A DNA stretch of 64,000 nucleotides from Gnetum montanum (Eukaryota; Streptophyta; Gnetopsida; Gnetales; Gnetaceae), in contig MNCI01034224.1 in NCBI GenBank assembly GCA_015680685.1, positions 164,760-228,759 on the forward strand, read 5' to 3'. The notes beneath the pieces were generated by a model. The model worked only from the letters and a program-made list of their open reading frames with translations. It had not been told where the DNA came from and searched no databases. Each line of letters starts with the position of its first letter. The stretch's first letter is position 1. The position numbers were made by a program, and so were the translations under genes. Shown here piece by piece: positions 45,950 to 58,489 of the stretch.

Positions 45950-48130
45950 CCTTCTTTGAGGTGAATTGTTTCAATTCATTCATTTTTGCAGAGCTGCCTT
46001 TGCATCACCTTTTTGTTGCCCTAAAAAAGGTATCCCGAGGTACTGCGGAGAATAAGCAAGGGATTTTAATTTGATCAAACCATATATTTGCAGTCAATCA
46101 ACTTAAAATGTTTTGTTGTTGGATGTGTCAGAGAAAAGCTGATATTTGAATTTTACTTTAATTTTTGCGTTTGCGAAAAATTCAGCATTTCATCATCTAT
46201 ATCAAGTGTTTGTACAAGTAAAGTGTGTCCTCCGATAGTTGATGGGATCGTCATGACTTTTGTATTTATAGTTGTACGTTATGGGTATCACTTTAACAAT
46301 GGCAGAAGCAGTTATATCTGAATCAATCAGCCGAAAGAAGACTAATTTTTTAAACTCAATTTTGAGCTCTTTTTTCTTTAAATGCCCCACCAACTGTATT
46401 AGCTGTGTCATCTATAATTATGACTGGTCGATTCAGTCTGTCCTAGGAAATGTTGTTCTTTCGTTTTTAAGCAAAATACAGATTGTAAAATTTTATTAGC
46501 TGTCACAATTAAGTTTCATAAATTTCTGTATTCGGACTCAAAAGATTACAAATTCTATTGATTATATGTTGATGCCTGTTTCCACAATCTTAAGGGCATC
46601 AGATTGTAAAATGTTAATTAATAGGAACATAATTTTCATCATTCATTTTAAATGTTTAAATGTTGATGCATTTCTATTTTCTCGAAGATTATAAATGTCT
46701 TCTCCATTCTAGAATTTCTAATATACTCTCCTATCCTTTTTCCCCCAAAGGTCATTGCCTCCTAGGTTCTCCTGCTTGCTTTTCTTTTTTCAAATCTGTG
46801 TTTAAGCAAAACATAAAACAATTTGTTTCATACACATTAAAACTACTACTACATAGACTGTTTATCTGTCTCTGGTACAGTTGTGCTTTTACTACAAGGT
46901 TTTTGGTTTCACAAAAATATTGTGTTGGTACAGATAATCGAGTTTGTGTAACGATAGTGCTTTGTATTTCATCCTTATATCCTTTATTTAGAGCCAATGA
47001 TTATCTTTCATCCGTTTTACCTTGCCACATTCATTTTCTAAAGAAAAGTTTGTGACATTAAAAACTTAAAATAAATTTTAATCTTAAAATTTTGGAGATG
47101 CAACCTAACAGGTTTTTACCGTAGCATGCGTTACGTAATGTGCTTAAATTAATGAACATGTAAAGAGCTTACTACCATGATATGTTAATTCGGTAAGTAT
47201 GTTATTCTATTTCGTTTCATACGCATGGATTAATTTTAAATTTACATGAAGTTATGTAGTTCGGAGCTCAAAAAGGTATTTCGGGATACAGTCAATTTCT
47301 AGAACAAAGCCCTGCCGACCACGGGTGCCGAGAAAACTGAGGCCGAAGCGCTACTCGTGAAGCAAATTGGTAATCCACACACACGACAAAATATATAAAG
47401 TGGTAGGAATTTGAACGCACAGGAATTGGACACTGACGTCTGTGTTATAAAAATCTTGACCAGCTGTGGCATTTTCTTTCTGGTGGGAAATTCGATGTTT
47501 GCACTGCGGTAAAATTACTGGAATCAAACTTTCAACTGGTGAGCCAGTGGAAAATATTTTCTCCTTGTATATTACTATCGTTTTCCCTGAAAATATTTTT
47601 GTCATTCTAATACCAGGATTTTCAAATCAAGCATATAATGATCGTTAGGTGTTTTTTTTTATTAACGGTACCCTTAGAGTAAGATCGTGCGAGGCCGAGC
47701 ATAAAGGCTGCCGGATTTTAACATGCACGAAATAATGGCGAAATAGTTGAAGACATAATTTGAAAGATCCGACAATTAAGATGCCACCTCATTGGCAGTC
47801 GCAGTATACAGTGTTTTCCACGACATGCTTTTCGGATAAAAGCCAGCATTTTCTTTGCTACCTTACTCCAGTTCCCGCTTGCAATAATTTTTTACCGAGT
47901 ATTTAAACCTATTCTTCCCACAAGAGTAGAAGAACATGTGTAGGTGTTACTATCATAAATAGAGACATACAACCAAACCCAAGGCCAAGGTAAAAACTCT
48001 AAGACCAAACCAAAGGTCAGAGACACAGGGAACGAGCAGAGAAACACCCCCTTGGCCCCGACAGAAGATACAAAGTCCAAAGTGTCAATAAATCGTGCGA
48101 CAGCAGCAAGTTAGCTGTAAAATTTGCTGT
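45950..48130. other. 3' flank of the SLH gene and intergenic DNA
   Basis: No conserved coding signal is visible. Open frames of 60-131 codons at 46.1-47.1 kb are hydrophobic and T-rich in the way random AT-rich DNA gives. The 3' untranslated part of the SLH gene must lie in the first few hundred bases, but no canonical AATAAA stands out. A TATA-like 'gtatttaaacc' at about 47897 could precede the putative locus to the right. Confidence 0.45.
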
Positions 48131-51100
48131 TGAGGTTCAGAAAGACAGAATTGTCTTTTATTTTCTTCAGAAACATTATTGCAAACTTCTCCCGGCATTC
48201 ATTTTGGCTCCGCCAGTAAAGCAAAATCTGCATTGGAGGAGCTCTCTTCTGGTCCGCCCTCGCTGCATCCTCGGCCTTTTCCAGTCACAGCAGAACACCG
48301 TTGCCATGCTTTTGCAAACAACATCCGAAATCCAAATGAACATCACTGTATTGTATTATCAAAGACGAGATGCTGCAGCTTCAGCTTCAGTGTACGTGCC
48401 TTTTGACGTGTAAGTTGTTGTTTCTGTTTGATGGAACAGTGAAAAGCATCGGAAATCGTCGGTGAGTGTGTGTTAGAGTTTAGGTACGTAGGCGATGATC
48501 TGTTGTTTAAGCTTTCATATTGTAAACCCTGCCGATGAGACTTCCGCAACGAGGAAATGGCATTCTTCTTGAAGATCAGCTCGCATTTTGCCCGATTTTG
48601 AGCGAACCAGCGGCATCCGATATAATCGGCAGCGTTCACGCCTTTGGCCTGGCACTCGTGGCGAAGAATCGGTAGATGTTGTTCTTCGTCTGTATGCTAT
48701 TGCATTGCCTGGTATTTACGTTTCCTTCTCTGTAGATGACAAAGATTCCGTGGAACATTCATGCTCAGGAATAATTGAAATTCCTTTTTCTGTTCGCAGA
48801 TGTCTAATTGCATTCATTGGTTTTGTCTCGGGGCGTTTTGTCCTGCTGAGACGCTTGATGATGCCGTTCTTGTGAAAAATACTAGGCTTTTTGATGCAGA
48901 TTTTCGTCTGCTCGAATTGCTTCGTGATCGCTATGCATTCATTTGCTATTGAATCTGCCGTTTTATCGGTATCTCTCTGTCGAAGGGGGGTAGAGTGTAT
49001 GTATATTGTTTGAACAAAAATTTAACGCAATCGCTTTGCTTGAATTGTTAGATTTGAAAATCTGATATGTGCCGAGCCTGCATTTGGATACACGGAGTAA
49101 TCGTAGCATTGGTAGGTCTAATACAAGGCAGCGGATATTTTCTCATGTTACTTGATATTGTTTTATTGAAGGCCACCGTCAGTCCGTCAGATATTTGAGA
49201 GAAAACATTGATGGCCTGAAGAAGTAGTCATGAAGTAACCGAATTGCCATCAAATTATTTGGTCAAGTGTACACTTTTGAAAGATATATCTGCAAAACCT
49301 CTTTGACTGTCCTCAAACGTGCTAGTTAAATTTGGAAACTGCCCAGAACTTAAGGCATGGATGCTATAGAATTCCGGACAATACTTTTGTTAAAGTCCAA
49401 GTTACTTTGGTTTAAGGTGATCTCGTCGTACAAACCTGCATGCCAAGAGGTTTGGCCTTATTTTTGGTAGTCATCATTTTGTAAATTCCCATGTTTGGAA
49501 TGTTTTCTTCAGCCAAAATTATTCATTCCTACATTTCTTTAATTTGATTTTTTCAAGATTTCTCAGTTTTATTGTACGATCTCTTTGGATAGATGCCCTC
49601 GCAGAAAGGAATATGAAGAGTCCTGTTCATAACCATGGAAGTATGTCGGGATTTATGGCTTCTTAGAGTTAAATGCGTACAAAGCATCTTACATTTTGTA
49701 TGTGGAATTGCATCTTGTAAGATGGTACATCACCATCAAGCATACTAAGTATCTGCTTTTCTAATGAACACGCTTCTGCAATAGTTATAAATAAATTGTC
49801 ATTGAGAAGAGTTCATGGAACATATGCCCTCAGCCATGCTCTGTGAAGGAAAAAGGTTTTTGACCGTTTGCTCCTGATGCCGCTTTTGGATTTTTCCGCT
49901 GATGCTTTATTGTTTGATGGCTAATTTCTGGTTTTGCTAGAAAAATTACTTGTTTCAATAATATGCTATGAGAAAGCTGCGTTGGGAATACTGCTGTGCT
50001 CTGCTAAAAGTGGAAGATCGCCATGCCCTTATAGCTTTTAACAGCTTCATATGGTTACTTTGGATATTTTTTGGGTTATGAATGTACAAGTTATTTCCTT
50101 ATCCTTTGTCTTTCCCCTTACCTGATAAACATGCTTTGGTTGTCTAATAATGATCTGATTTCTATACGATTTTCTGTCTTTCCTGCTTGCTTATTTTAAT
50201 TGCAACTTGTAACAGCCATTCGTATGGTTGTTTGTATAACTAAACGTGCTTGCCAGTATTACAGGATATTGCTAATTTTCAACATCTTATCAACATGAAA
50301 TAAATATTTTCCTGTGATGGTATCAATGCCGTATAATGACATCAACATGCACATTTCTATAGCTTTATGATTGAATGATTTTTAAACAAGCATTTTCTGG
50401 TTAAAAAGTACTGCTTGATCCAATTGAAGTTTTGATCAATGTGCATGAACCGCAGTTTGATTCATGCGGAAGATTGATCTAGTAAAGTGTGATTTGTTAC
50501 AAATTGAATACAATATTAAGTTGTTTGACTTATGCAAAACTATGCCACCTATAATACCAATATGCAATTAGTATTTTTAAAGATCTTTACTTCAGCTTCA
50601 ATGTATGGTGTTCCTTATTTTGACTGCTAATATTTTGTTGTTTTTTTCAACAAATTTTGTTATTAGTAGTTATTTAATTAAATGTATTTTCAATGATAAA
50701 GATGCTGTTGAAAATTTTTTCCTTAATATTCTTGTTGCCTTCGACATAGCTTCTTCCATCCATCTCATTTGTCACCAGTGATGATGAATCTACAGAAGAC
50801 TTGAAACTAGTATGAATTCATGCCGTAAGAAACAAAGAATTTCTGGTTTCTTGTTGCTGTTTTTTAATAAAAATATTATAGAAATATTTCTGTATGGCAG
50901 TTTTGTGATGCAAGTGTTTGAGCTCTGTATATGTAGATGTTGTTGTCAGTGTTACTGTTACTACTGTTGGCATCGTCATCTGTTGGGCTTTATCCCATCT
51001 ATTTTTCACCTTTATTTAATCTTTGGAAATGCATATTTAATCTTGTAATAGTCTATTCTAATTAAAAATTTACATTATTACTAGGGAGAAACATTACTAC

Positions 51101-51429
51101 AGAGACATTTTATTTGTTTACTATAGTTATCGAAGATGGAAGCTGAAATTTACATAATCTCTTCATCCTACAGCCAATATTGTTTAATTAGTTGCTGTTA
51201 GCATTGTTGGTAGGATTGCATGCAGGTCAAGAAAATAAAAAATATGAATAATAAAGCCTGTTTAGTGTAGCTTAGAAACATAACTTATAAATTTTTTTTA
51301 TTCCCTAGAATTGCATTACTGCCTTTCAATCCACAAAACTTACGCTCTCTCCTTTCTATTCCAGAGTCTCATTGGTTGCAAACATCCCTGAATTTTGAAT
51401 TTATTGTCCAACACACTGGGTTAAGTTCA

Positions 51430-51500
51430 ATCTCAACTAAGTGTGTCTTCTTGTGGAGAATTGTTAGTTGCTTTATACAAGTCACGGGTTCAATCCTACT
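51430..51500 (+). repeat. tRNA-like (SINE head) fragment
   Basis: An A-box-like 'ctcaactaagtg' (51432) and a B-box-like 'gggttcaatcc' (51486-51496) are spaced as in a tRNA. They are joined by 'ctttatacaagtcac', which looks like the 3' side of an anticodon arm and the variable loop. Stem pairing is poor. It is probably a decayed SINE inside the putative gene at 48.2-54.9 kb. Confidence 0.3.
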
Positions 51501-52838
51501 AGATTATCCTGAGATACATGGAAATTCTATAGAAGATAGGTCTGAAAGTCAGTTTTGTTCAATCAATCATAAGGGTCATCATGAGTATAATTAAAAAGAC
51601 AAAAACTGATTTAGGAAGCCTTTAACATAAAGAAGTTTGAATCAAACTTTTGATTTATAAATATGTGATGATAAATTTTCGGCGAACAAATTAAGAGACC
51701 AATTTTCATGCTTATTTTAACATTTTTGAATTATTCTTGTCAATATTTACATTTTGAAATGTGCTTATTGCTAACAATATATATTTGTTAATCTATAAAT
51801 AGGTCTCGAATTTGAGAAGTAAATAGAAAGGTTCTTTTAGTGCATAAAATTTTCATTACAGATTTTTTGAAAAGCATTCCACGCAAGTAGTGGCCGCCAC
51901 AAAGCAGAGCCGTTTAGTTGCATTACTTTTTCTTCAACATGTGAGCAGACATTTAATCATATCTAAGTGGTAGAATGAGTATTCATTGGAAGTAGAGTGA
52001 AGCTAGGAATGGTATTTAGAGAGATATAATGGGCTATGATGATTTAGCAACAAATCTTTTCAAGATCCCCTGCTAGAGCTTTTGACACAGTTCTCTTTTA
52101 AATTTTTGTATTCTGGCAGTTAATGAATTTCAGTTTGTTAGCAAGACAGGAACTCATCCATTTGAAAATGGTCAGAATTTACATGGGTTGATTATACACA
52201 TCGTAGTTGTTTAGAGTCTTCAAATAGTTGCAGTGTAGAAGCATATTTAAGAAGAATTCATTTACGACTGACAAATTTTGTCCGTACTTATATATATTAA
52301 ATGGCATGTTGACCTTGAAATATATGTGATGATGAAGATGTTTTTGTCTGGGAAGAAAATACAACTTGACAATAAATTCTCTCGATGGTGTTATGTTAGT
52401 TCTTTTTAACAAGACTGAGCTTGATCTAGTGTTCATTTTTTGGTGTTCATCTCCAAAAAGGGGCTAAAAAAGAAAGAAAACAGAAACTAATTAATTGCCT
52501 TTTCTCTATGGTGGAGAAAGCACTGATATTATTTCTGATATTGATTGATCTATCTAGGTTGCATATCAAACTTACTTTATGTGCTCTGTATCTGCATTTT
52601 TAACACAGGCTAGAAAGATTTCAGAGGAGAAGGATTTAATAATGTCGCCAACTGAAAAAGAAAGAAATATGAACATATACAACCCTTGGTGAGTTAAATT
52701 TCCTTGAATGAGTTCTGTTTATGGTTAGTATGCTAGTGCTGACGTTACTATTCACATACCGGATAAACATGTGGAAAAATCAAGAGGAGTTCAAATCCTT
52801 TTTAATTTGGTAGTAAACTGTCTACCGTGTTTTTTTTT

Positions 52839-52908
52839 AGATATTTGAGGAGACGCTTATACACATTCAAATTAGATATTTGAGGAGACGCTTATACACA
52901 TTCAAATT
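52839..52908 (+). repeat. Exact 35-bp tandem duplication
   Basis: Bases 52839-52873 are repeated without change at 52874-52908 ('agatatttgaggagacgc' is the start of each unit). An unmutated duplication in old intergenic DNA is either very recent or an assembly error. Confidence 0.9.
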
Positions 52909-52930
52909 TGACCATCATTCATTTTTGCAA

Positions 52931-53002
52931 TTGAGTGCACAAACTATATCTGGCATCATCCTAGCCTTGAGTGCGCAAACTATATCTGGCATCATCCTAG
53001 CC
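52931..53002 (+). repeat. 36-bp tandem duplication, one mismatch
   Basis: Units 52931-52966 and 52967-53002 start 'ttgagtgcacaaactat' and 'ttgagtgcgcaaactat' and otherwise agree. They lie only 22 bases after the 35-bp duplication. The sequence just after ('ccttgtctcaacaagatgggg' region, 53000-53030) resembles a repeat motif dispersed in many plant genomes ('...CCAACTAAGTGGGGTCGGCTACATG'). Confidence 0.85.
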
Positions 53003-53329
53003 TTGTCTCAACAAGATGGGGTCAGTTACATAAGTTCTCTTTCACCATTTGCCTCTATGAAAAGCTAGATCTTTGATTATTTGCATTCTTTTGAAATAAT
53101 CTTCAATTGTTTTTGCCATGTCTTTTAAGTTTGTTTATTGAAACATAGTGGAATCTACACAATATTCATTATACTACCACATTATTCAACATTGTAAAGC
53201 TGTTATCATTTCCTGTGAAGGTTGCTTAACGCCCATATTTTTCCAAAATAATGATATGCTGATTTGAGTTTTCATGTTGCATTCTTCAAATTGGTAACCA
53301 AGTTTTCAGATTGAATTAGAATGGAAGAA

Positions 53330-54375
53330 GAATTTCTCAAAGCTTTTCAGTTGTAACCTTTATGTTGGGCTTAATTAGCATGGATCAAAAGATATACTTG
53401 TAACCTTTATGTTCCGTTTTAGGCTGTGCAAGACATTTTTCACGAGTTTAGATTTGTTTTCACCTCCATGTTTCATGGTCTTCTAACATAGCAATGTTGC
53501 TTGTATCTTCAATCCCTAACCAATTGCAGCTGGTATGGACCTGTTTTATGAGTTAATTACGGGCCAGGTTTCATTTTATTATTATCTGGAATTGTCTATT
53601 GTCAATTGCCGTAGCAACATGCCTTCCAAGAACACTTTGCTTTTGCACTGATGTTTCTAAATCAGAGTAATGTCTTTTAGACATTACCGAAGAAGCATTA
53701 CTGGGCTGCTAAAAACTTTAGACAAAATTAGTGTTTTGGAATTGAAACTAACATGTTTCCAATCAATGGATTTTGTCAAAACTGAAGTGCACATTTAAAA
53801 TATTAAGTTGAATTGGCACAGAACAAGAAGCCTTTCTATTGTTTTCCAAGTGATCCAGTAATTATCTTAACAGCATGTTGGTTTAGATTAGCATGGAGCA
53901 AGAGATACATGCAACCATTACGTTGCATTCTAGGCGATGCAACTCAACTTTGACAAGTTAGTCTTAAGTCCCTTGTTTCAGGGTCTTCTTACTTTCCAAG
54001 GGTGTGTGCGCTCTTTTAAATCGCTTTGCCTAGTTATCAATCGATCCCTTAACCACTTGCAAGCAGTATGAACCCATTTAATGAGTTAAGCTACTGGCCA
54101 CGTTTCTTGTTATTGTATATTTCTATTTTCAAAAGCCACAGCAAATTCTTTCAGAATAAACAGCTCACCGAAAACTATTTAAAAAGGTTTCAACATAGTT
54201 TACCAGTGTAGTTTGCTTTTGTATTGCTGTCTATTAATCTCAGTACCCACAGACTGCAAGTTTGATTGGTAGGGTACAGCCAATTGCAATAGCACTGCTA
54301 CTGTGCCCCAAAATTGAGACTAATATAATGTTTCAAAATTGAAACTAAGGTGTCTCAACAGAGTTGGTCAAAGCT
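53330..54375 (+). repeat. Diverged tandem duplication, about 510-bp period
   Basis: Shared landmarks in order are: 'attagcatgga(t/g)caa(a/g)agata' at about 53376 and 53887; 'ggcgatgcaa' or 'ggctgtgcaa'; 'cagggtcttctta' or 'catggtcttctaa'; 'atgaacccatttaatgagtta' or 'atggacctgttttatgagtta'; 'tttgcttttg'; and 'aattgaaactaa'. The two copies are clearly diverged. They fall between candidate exons of the putative gene and encode nothing I can recognise. Confidence 0.65.
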
Positions 54376-54916
54376 GATGTGCTTGTGGCAGTGTTTGATT
54401 TCTGGGTTTTGATACTTTTTATCCCTTTCCCCTCTAAAGAGAGACTATTTAATGTGGTGAATTAAGGATGCTAACGTTACAGTATTCTCTGTTGCCCTGT
54501 ACCGGTTGTCCTCTAACTATTAGTCATAAGGCAGAAATGGATGAACTAATTTCTTATGTAAGAGATTACCGTTCGCATCGTACGAAAATTGTGGGCTGTC
54601 ATTGGCTTATAAATGGATAAACATGTCTGGGTGTCAGTATTTTCGTAAGCATTCTCAATGATCATCCATGGTTTTCAGTTCACTGTTTGTTTTTTTCATT
54701 ATTATTTAAGTCTCTTTCGTTTTGGTTCCATAGAGAACAAACTATTTGGTGAACATCTTTAAGGCTCTAAATTAATCGCGGGCACTTTTGGGGCACAACA
54801 GATGACCTAATTTTTAGATAGAATTTTTCTTGAAAACAATTTTAGGTAAGATATTGATACTGAATTTACTGATTGTCATTAGGGATTTTTTCCCTCATGT
54901 TTTTGAGAACTTCTAG

Positions 54917-56766
54917 AACACTTTGGAACAGCTGTTATGCCTTGGATCAAAGCTACAGGCCTTATGTAATTTTTGTTGCTTATTCATGCAACAGATATGA
55001 TGGGTTGATGCTGTATTCGATGGTCATAGAGTTGTATTCATTGTTTACCATCCATAGAGATCAATTTTACAGTTTAGTTTATTTTTACCGGGGATGAGAC
55101 TAGAGTTGTTTCGCAACCATCATTTGGATAGGAATGTCCCGTGGTATACCCTTTTTTATTTCTAAAGGATTCCTTGGGTTGGGTTCCGTATCTTAAAGAA
55201 GCATCATCTATCAAAAAGTTATTCTGTTAATGTCTTTTCATTGTTCTGCTGCTGTATCAAAAGCCGTATGATTACTCTGAAAGATTCGTTTACTTGTATC
55301 ATAAAATAAAGTTATGTTCAGGTTTTTAAATCATCGCAATGATTCAAGATGATCGCGAGACCTGAGTCTAGCAAGTGGAGTTGCCAGCAATAAGACAAAC
55401 CTTTATCTGCATTTCAGCAGCCATGATACTGTGCAGCGCTACAAAACACCTGCTACATACCACTTAAAATAGCCAGTTCAAGGTGAAACCCTGAGGTGAA
55501 ACTCAGTCCAAACAAATAGAAAATCCAAGACAGACAGGAATTTGCACAGCACATTTCTGCCATTGTGCATTACAAATAAACCTTTCCACCATCTCCTTTT
55601 GACTTAAGAAAGTAACACAAATAGGAATCCAACGAAAAAGATGAACATTTACTGATACGTAAGAATACAATTCAATTTTCTTAACGATAAATAGAATCTT
55701 GGATTGCCTGGAACCGATGCTTTCTTTACGCTGGCCAACGAAACAGTGGTCCTAGCCATGTCAGAAAGAAGAGATTCTCTCATCTCTTTAAAATATCAAT
55801 GGATCGTAATACAAAATTTGGCATTTTGTTGTTGGCAAGAATGAAAATCTCTGTATAAATGAGTCTCATTTTGGAATGCCATCGATCACTTTAGTGGGCT
55901 TCCATGAAAACATTCAAGCAATCTATTATGGATGTGCAAATATGGTGGTGTGAAATTCCGTAGAAGATATGCACCGACGTAGGAAAATATTATCGTGCCA
56001 AACTGACTTTTATTTCTTCCTCCTACTATGGCTTATGCATAGCCTCTTTCAGGGCAGAGTGTCAATGAAACTTAAGAGAGCAAAAAGATACAAATGAAAT
56101 GCTGTAATCTCGATGGTACTGTTGGTTTTGGCTTCGGATTGCAGATAAATAGACTACTTACCTAAGACGTTCAAGAAAATTAAAGAGGCATTGAAGAGAC
56201 CTATGGCAGATAGAAAAAACAACTTGGATCAAATAAATTAAATGAAGTCGTTAGCGTATGCTGAATGATTTAGATGCCGCAGGAATATTTTTACATACAA
56301 AATCATGCCACCATATCCTGACCAAAGATTGCACCTAGAATTTGCTTTTCTGTGAAGTATTTCTCATTTGTAACATTTGTTTAAATTAGGAGTTCTTCAA
56401 CCTTTCCTCCGGGCACCGAGCAAATAAAAAAAGGCCACACTTCTGGCAGAAATTACCTGCTTGAGGTAGCCCTGGAAAAAAGTCATATGATACAGATGAC
56501 GCGGGACTTTACAGCTTTATACAATGACCACGAACTGTGGTAATGCAGAAGCAAAATGCAGTCGTAGCTGGCAAAAGGATTTCTTAACAGTCGGTTAAAT
56601 TTTTGAATGCTGTTGCATCAAAATTAACCAAATACGCCCATTCCTGGGAAGACGTCAGGGCGCCTTGGCTTAAAGCAAAGAGAAAGGAGGTGGCATCCAT
56701 CCATTTTGGTGGTTTGTTAACGGCTTGGCTTCTTCCGCAACTTTTCGTGGAGATACTCTAATGTCG
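54917..56766. other. Intergenic region between the two convergent loci; 3' region of KRP
   Basis: The right part is the 3' flank of the minus-strand KRP gene. A minus-strand AATAAA lies at 56014-56009, about 750 bases after the stop, and is a possible polyadenylation signal. No other coding signal is visible. The open frame 54873-55097 overlaps the last candidate exon of the putative gene in another frame. Confidence 0.4.
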
Positions 56767-58489
56767 TCATGGCCTCAGTCTAATCCACTCGTAGCGCCCA
56801 GGTAGAGGTGAGTCACTCACTGGGTCATAGTTGTACCTACGCAAATGATTTTAGGAAAAAGTTTTTCGTCAGGCAAAGTCTGGAAGAGGAAAAAAGAAAG
56901 AAGCTTTAGCACTGGACATGCAAACTCAAATTTACCTTTCAGTGAATTTCCTCTGCTCTTCCTGTTCTGCACCTGCAAAAAATTCATCGATTTCATTCAA
57001 CGTGGGGACGTGAAAATGTCTGCTGCTGCCTCTGGTCCTATATCTGTTGCTTGCAATTTGTTCTTGCTGCTGTTGCTGCAATCGCCTTCTTGTTGTGGGT
57101 GGAGGTGGCCTGTTTGAGGATCCTGGTGCTTCCATCGTCTCTATGCCTCGGATGTCACTTGAAGGTGTTGTTTCTCTCGTTTTCCTGAAAATCGTTGCAT
57201 GGAATGAAAATGAAACAAGTTTGCAGAAGAACCTGATGGCTGCTACATTCGCAGGGTGGGCATTATTTGTGACTAAAGACCCTCCAATGAAGGTAAAGCC
57301 AAGGAAAAAATAACGCCTAGGGCAATTTTGCAGCGTCGGATAAAAGGGGCCAAGGATGGGCCAGAGGGGAATTAAAGAATGCCATCATCAAATCAAAAGA
57401 GAACGAAAAGTTTTCAAGAACACATTTCCAACTCATAATGTGCATATAACTGCCTCATTTTGTGCAGATATCTCCCTCATTATGAAAATCATAAGCAAAC
57501 ATGCTGCCATCATGGAAAATCCGAATACCCGAACGAGAAATTTAACTAGGAAGTTATCAGACGAAAAATCGACGAGAAATTTTACCTCTCTTTGGAGTCC
57601 TGATCCATAATGTTCTCTCCGAACGAAGCCTCTGCCTGTTACATTACAAACACGGGATTGTGGGTGACAACGGAAACGAATCTTAGGAGGAACCACGCGG
57701 AAGGAGAAACAACATATTGCAAGACCTTTGCAAAAAACAAATGCCATGGGGAACTGGAAAAGAAAAAGCCAAGTAAAAAATTTCTGAGGCCGAGATTCAG
57801 AAAAAAAAAGCCGAGATAAAACAATAATCAACGCCGAAAAATTTAAATCCGCATCACAAATCAGATGAACAGGTTGTTTGTCAAAAAAAAAAAAAAAACA
57901 AACCCAGAAACGAAAGCAACAACAGTGTCACCTCAATCCCATCGTCGTCAGCCTCCGGGGCAGCGGACTTCTGCTGCTCGTTCCTGCGTGCTCTGGTGGG
58001 TTTTATCAGAGACTGCGATTGAGAAAAAGTGGTAGAATTGTTTCTGGAATGTGCAACGGACGACTGCTGTTTTTGCTGCCGTAAGCTTCCGTTGCTGCCA
58101 AGCAAAGTCGTGGCATCCTCGGAAGCAACCACATCAACAGGAGGCTCAGCAACTTCTGCAACGGCCTCCTCCAGGCTCTTGGATTCATCACCATGGCTGT
58201 GGTAGCATGAACGCCTGGGAGGAATTTTCTCCAATCTTCTGCTACGCAGCTCCATGTAACAGGAACCCAGCTGCTGTTGCTGCATGGACGACGAGGACTC
58301 CAAACAACAGCGTGAGTGCTGCTGCTGCCTGCAAGACCCGGAACGACTAACCAGACGTTTGTGCTCCGACTTTTGCGAAGAAGCCAGAGCCCTGGCTCTG
58401 GTTCTAACTCCCAGGGACCCGCTCTGAGTTGAAACCTCCATTACAGCCACCTCCCCAACTCCCTTGCCTTTCCTCATGTACTTACCCAT
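56767..58489 (-). CDS. KRP: Cyclin-dependent kinase inhibitor of the ICK/KRP family, four exons
   Basis: Exons on the minus strand: 58489-57932, 57635-57586, 57184-56936, 56836-56767. All introns are GT-AG and phases agree, giving 308 residues. Plant KRPs bind CDKA/cyclin D complexes in the nucleus and slow entry into and progress through the cell cycle. The start 'MGKYMRKGKGVGEVAVMEVS' and 'GVRTRARALA' (residues 1-37) are the family N-terminus. 'EASFGENIMD' (188-197) with 'RETTPSSDIRG' is the conserved middle block, carried partly by the 50-base exon 2. The C-terminal CDK/cyclin-binding block (about 260-308) reads 'LNEIDEFFAGAEQEEQRKFT', then 'YNYDPVSDSPLPGRYEW'. Glutamine- and serine-rich linkers lie between. 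An in-frame GTG upstream (58501) is not the start, because the family begins at MGKY. The length is within the KRP range, at the long end. Paralogue number cannot be assigned. Confidence 0.96.

Larger units (their letters stand above)
48171..54916 (+). other. Putative unrecognised spliced gene (exon-like chain)
   Basis: Three segments have splice signals and fitting phases: 50750-50809 (tag|CTT...CTA|GTATGA), 52609-52688 (acacag|GCT...TTG|GTGAGT) and 54883-54916 (cattag|GG...TAG). Joined, they read 'LLPSISFVTSDDESTEDLKL', then 'ARKISEEKDLIMSPTEKE', 'RNMNIYNPW' and 'DFFPHVFENF' with a stop. The charged, soluble character differs from the hydrophobic chance frames around it. A fitting upstream exon is 48171-48391 (donor GTACGT, phase 0, containing 'TSPGIHFGSASKAKSALEEL'), but no ATG is found for it. 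Another candidate first exon starts at the ATG at 48535 ('MRLPQRGNGILLEDQLAFC') with a donor in a phase that does not fit. I recognise no family. It could also be a non-coding transcript or pseudogene. Confidence 0.3.

Noticed and set aside
46660-47055. 131-codon plus-strand open frame after the SLH gene
   Set aside because: It is hydrophobic and Phe/Leu/Ser-rich, as T-rich DNA gives by chance, with no signal or domain arrangement.
57433-57831. 132-codon open frame on the minus strand within the KRP locus
   Set aside because: It runs through intron 1, exon 2 in the wrong frame and intron 2. The KRP splice structure explains the region fully.
57878-58350. Plus-strand frames opposite KRP exon 1
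   Set aside because: They are antisense shadows of a well-supported coding exon. The repeated Ala/Cys/Ser residues mirror its CAG/CTG-rich codons.
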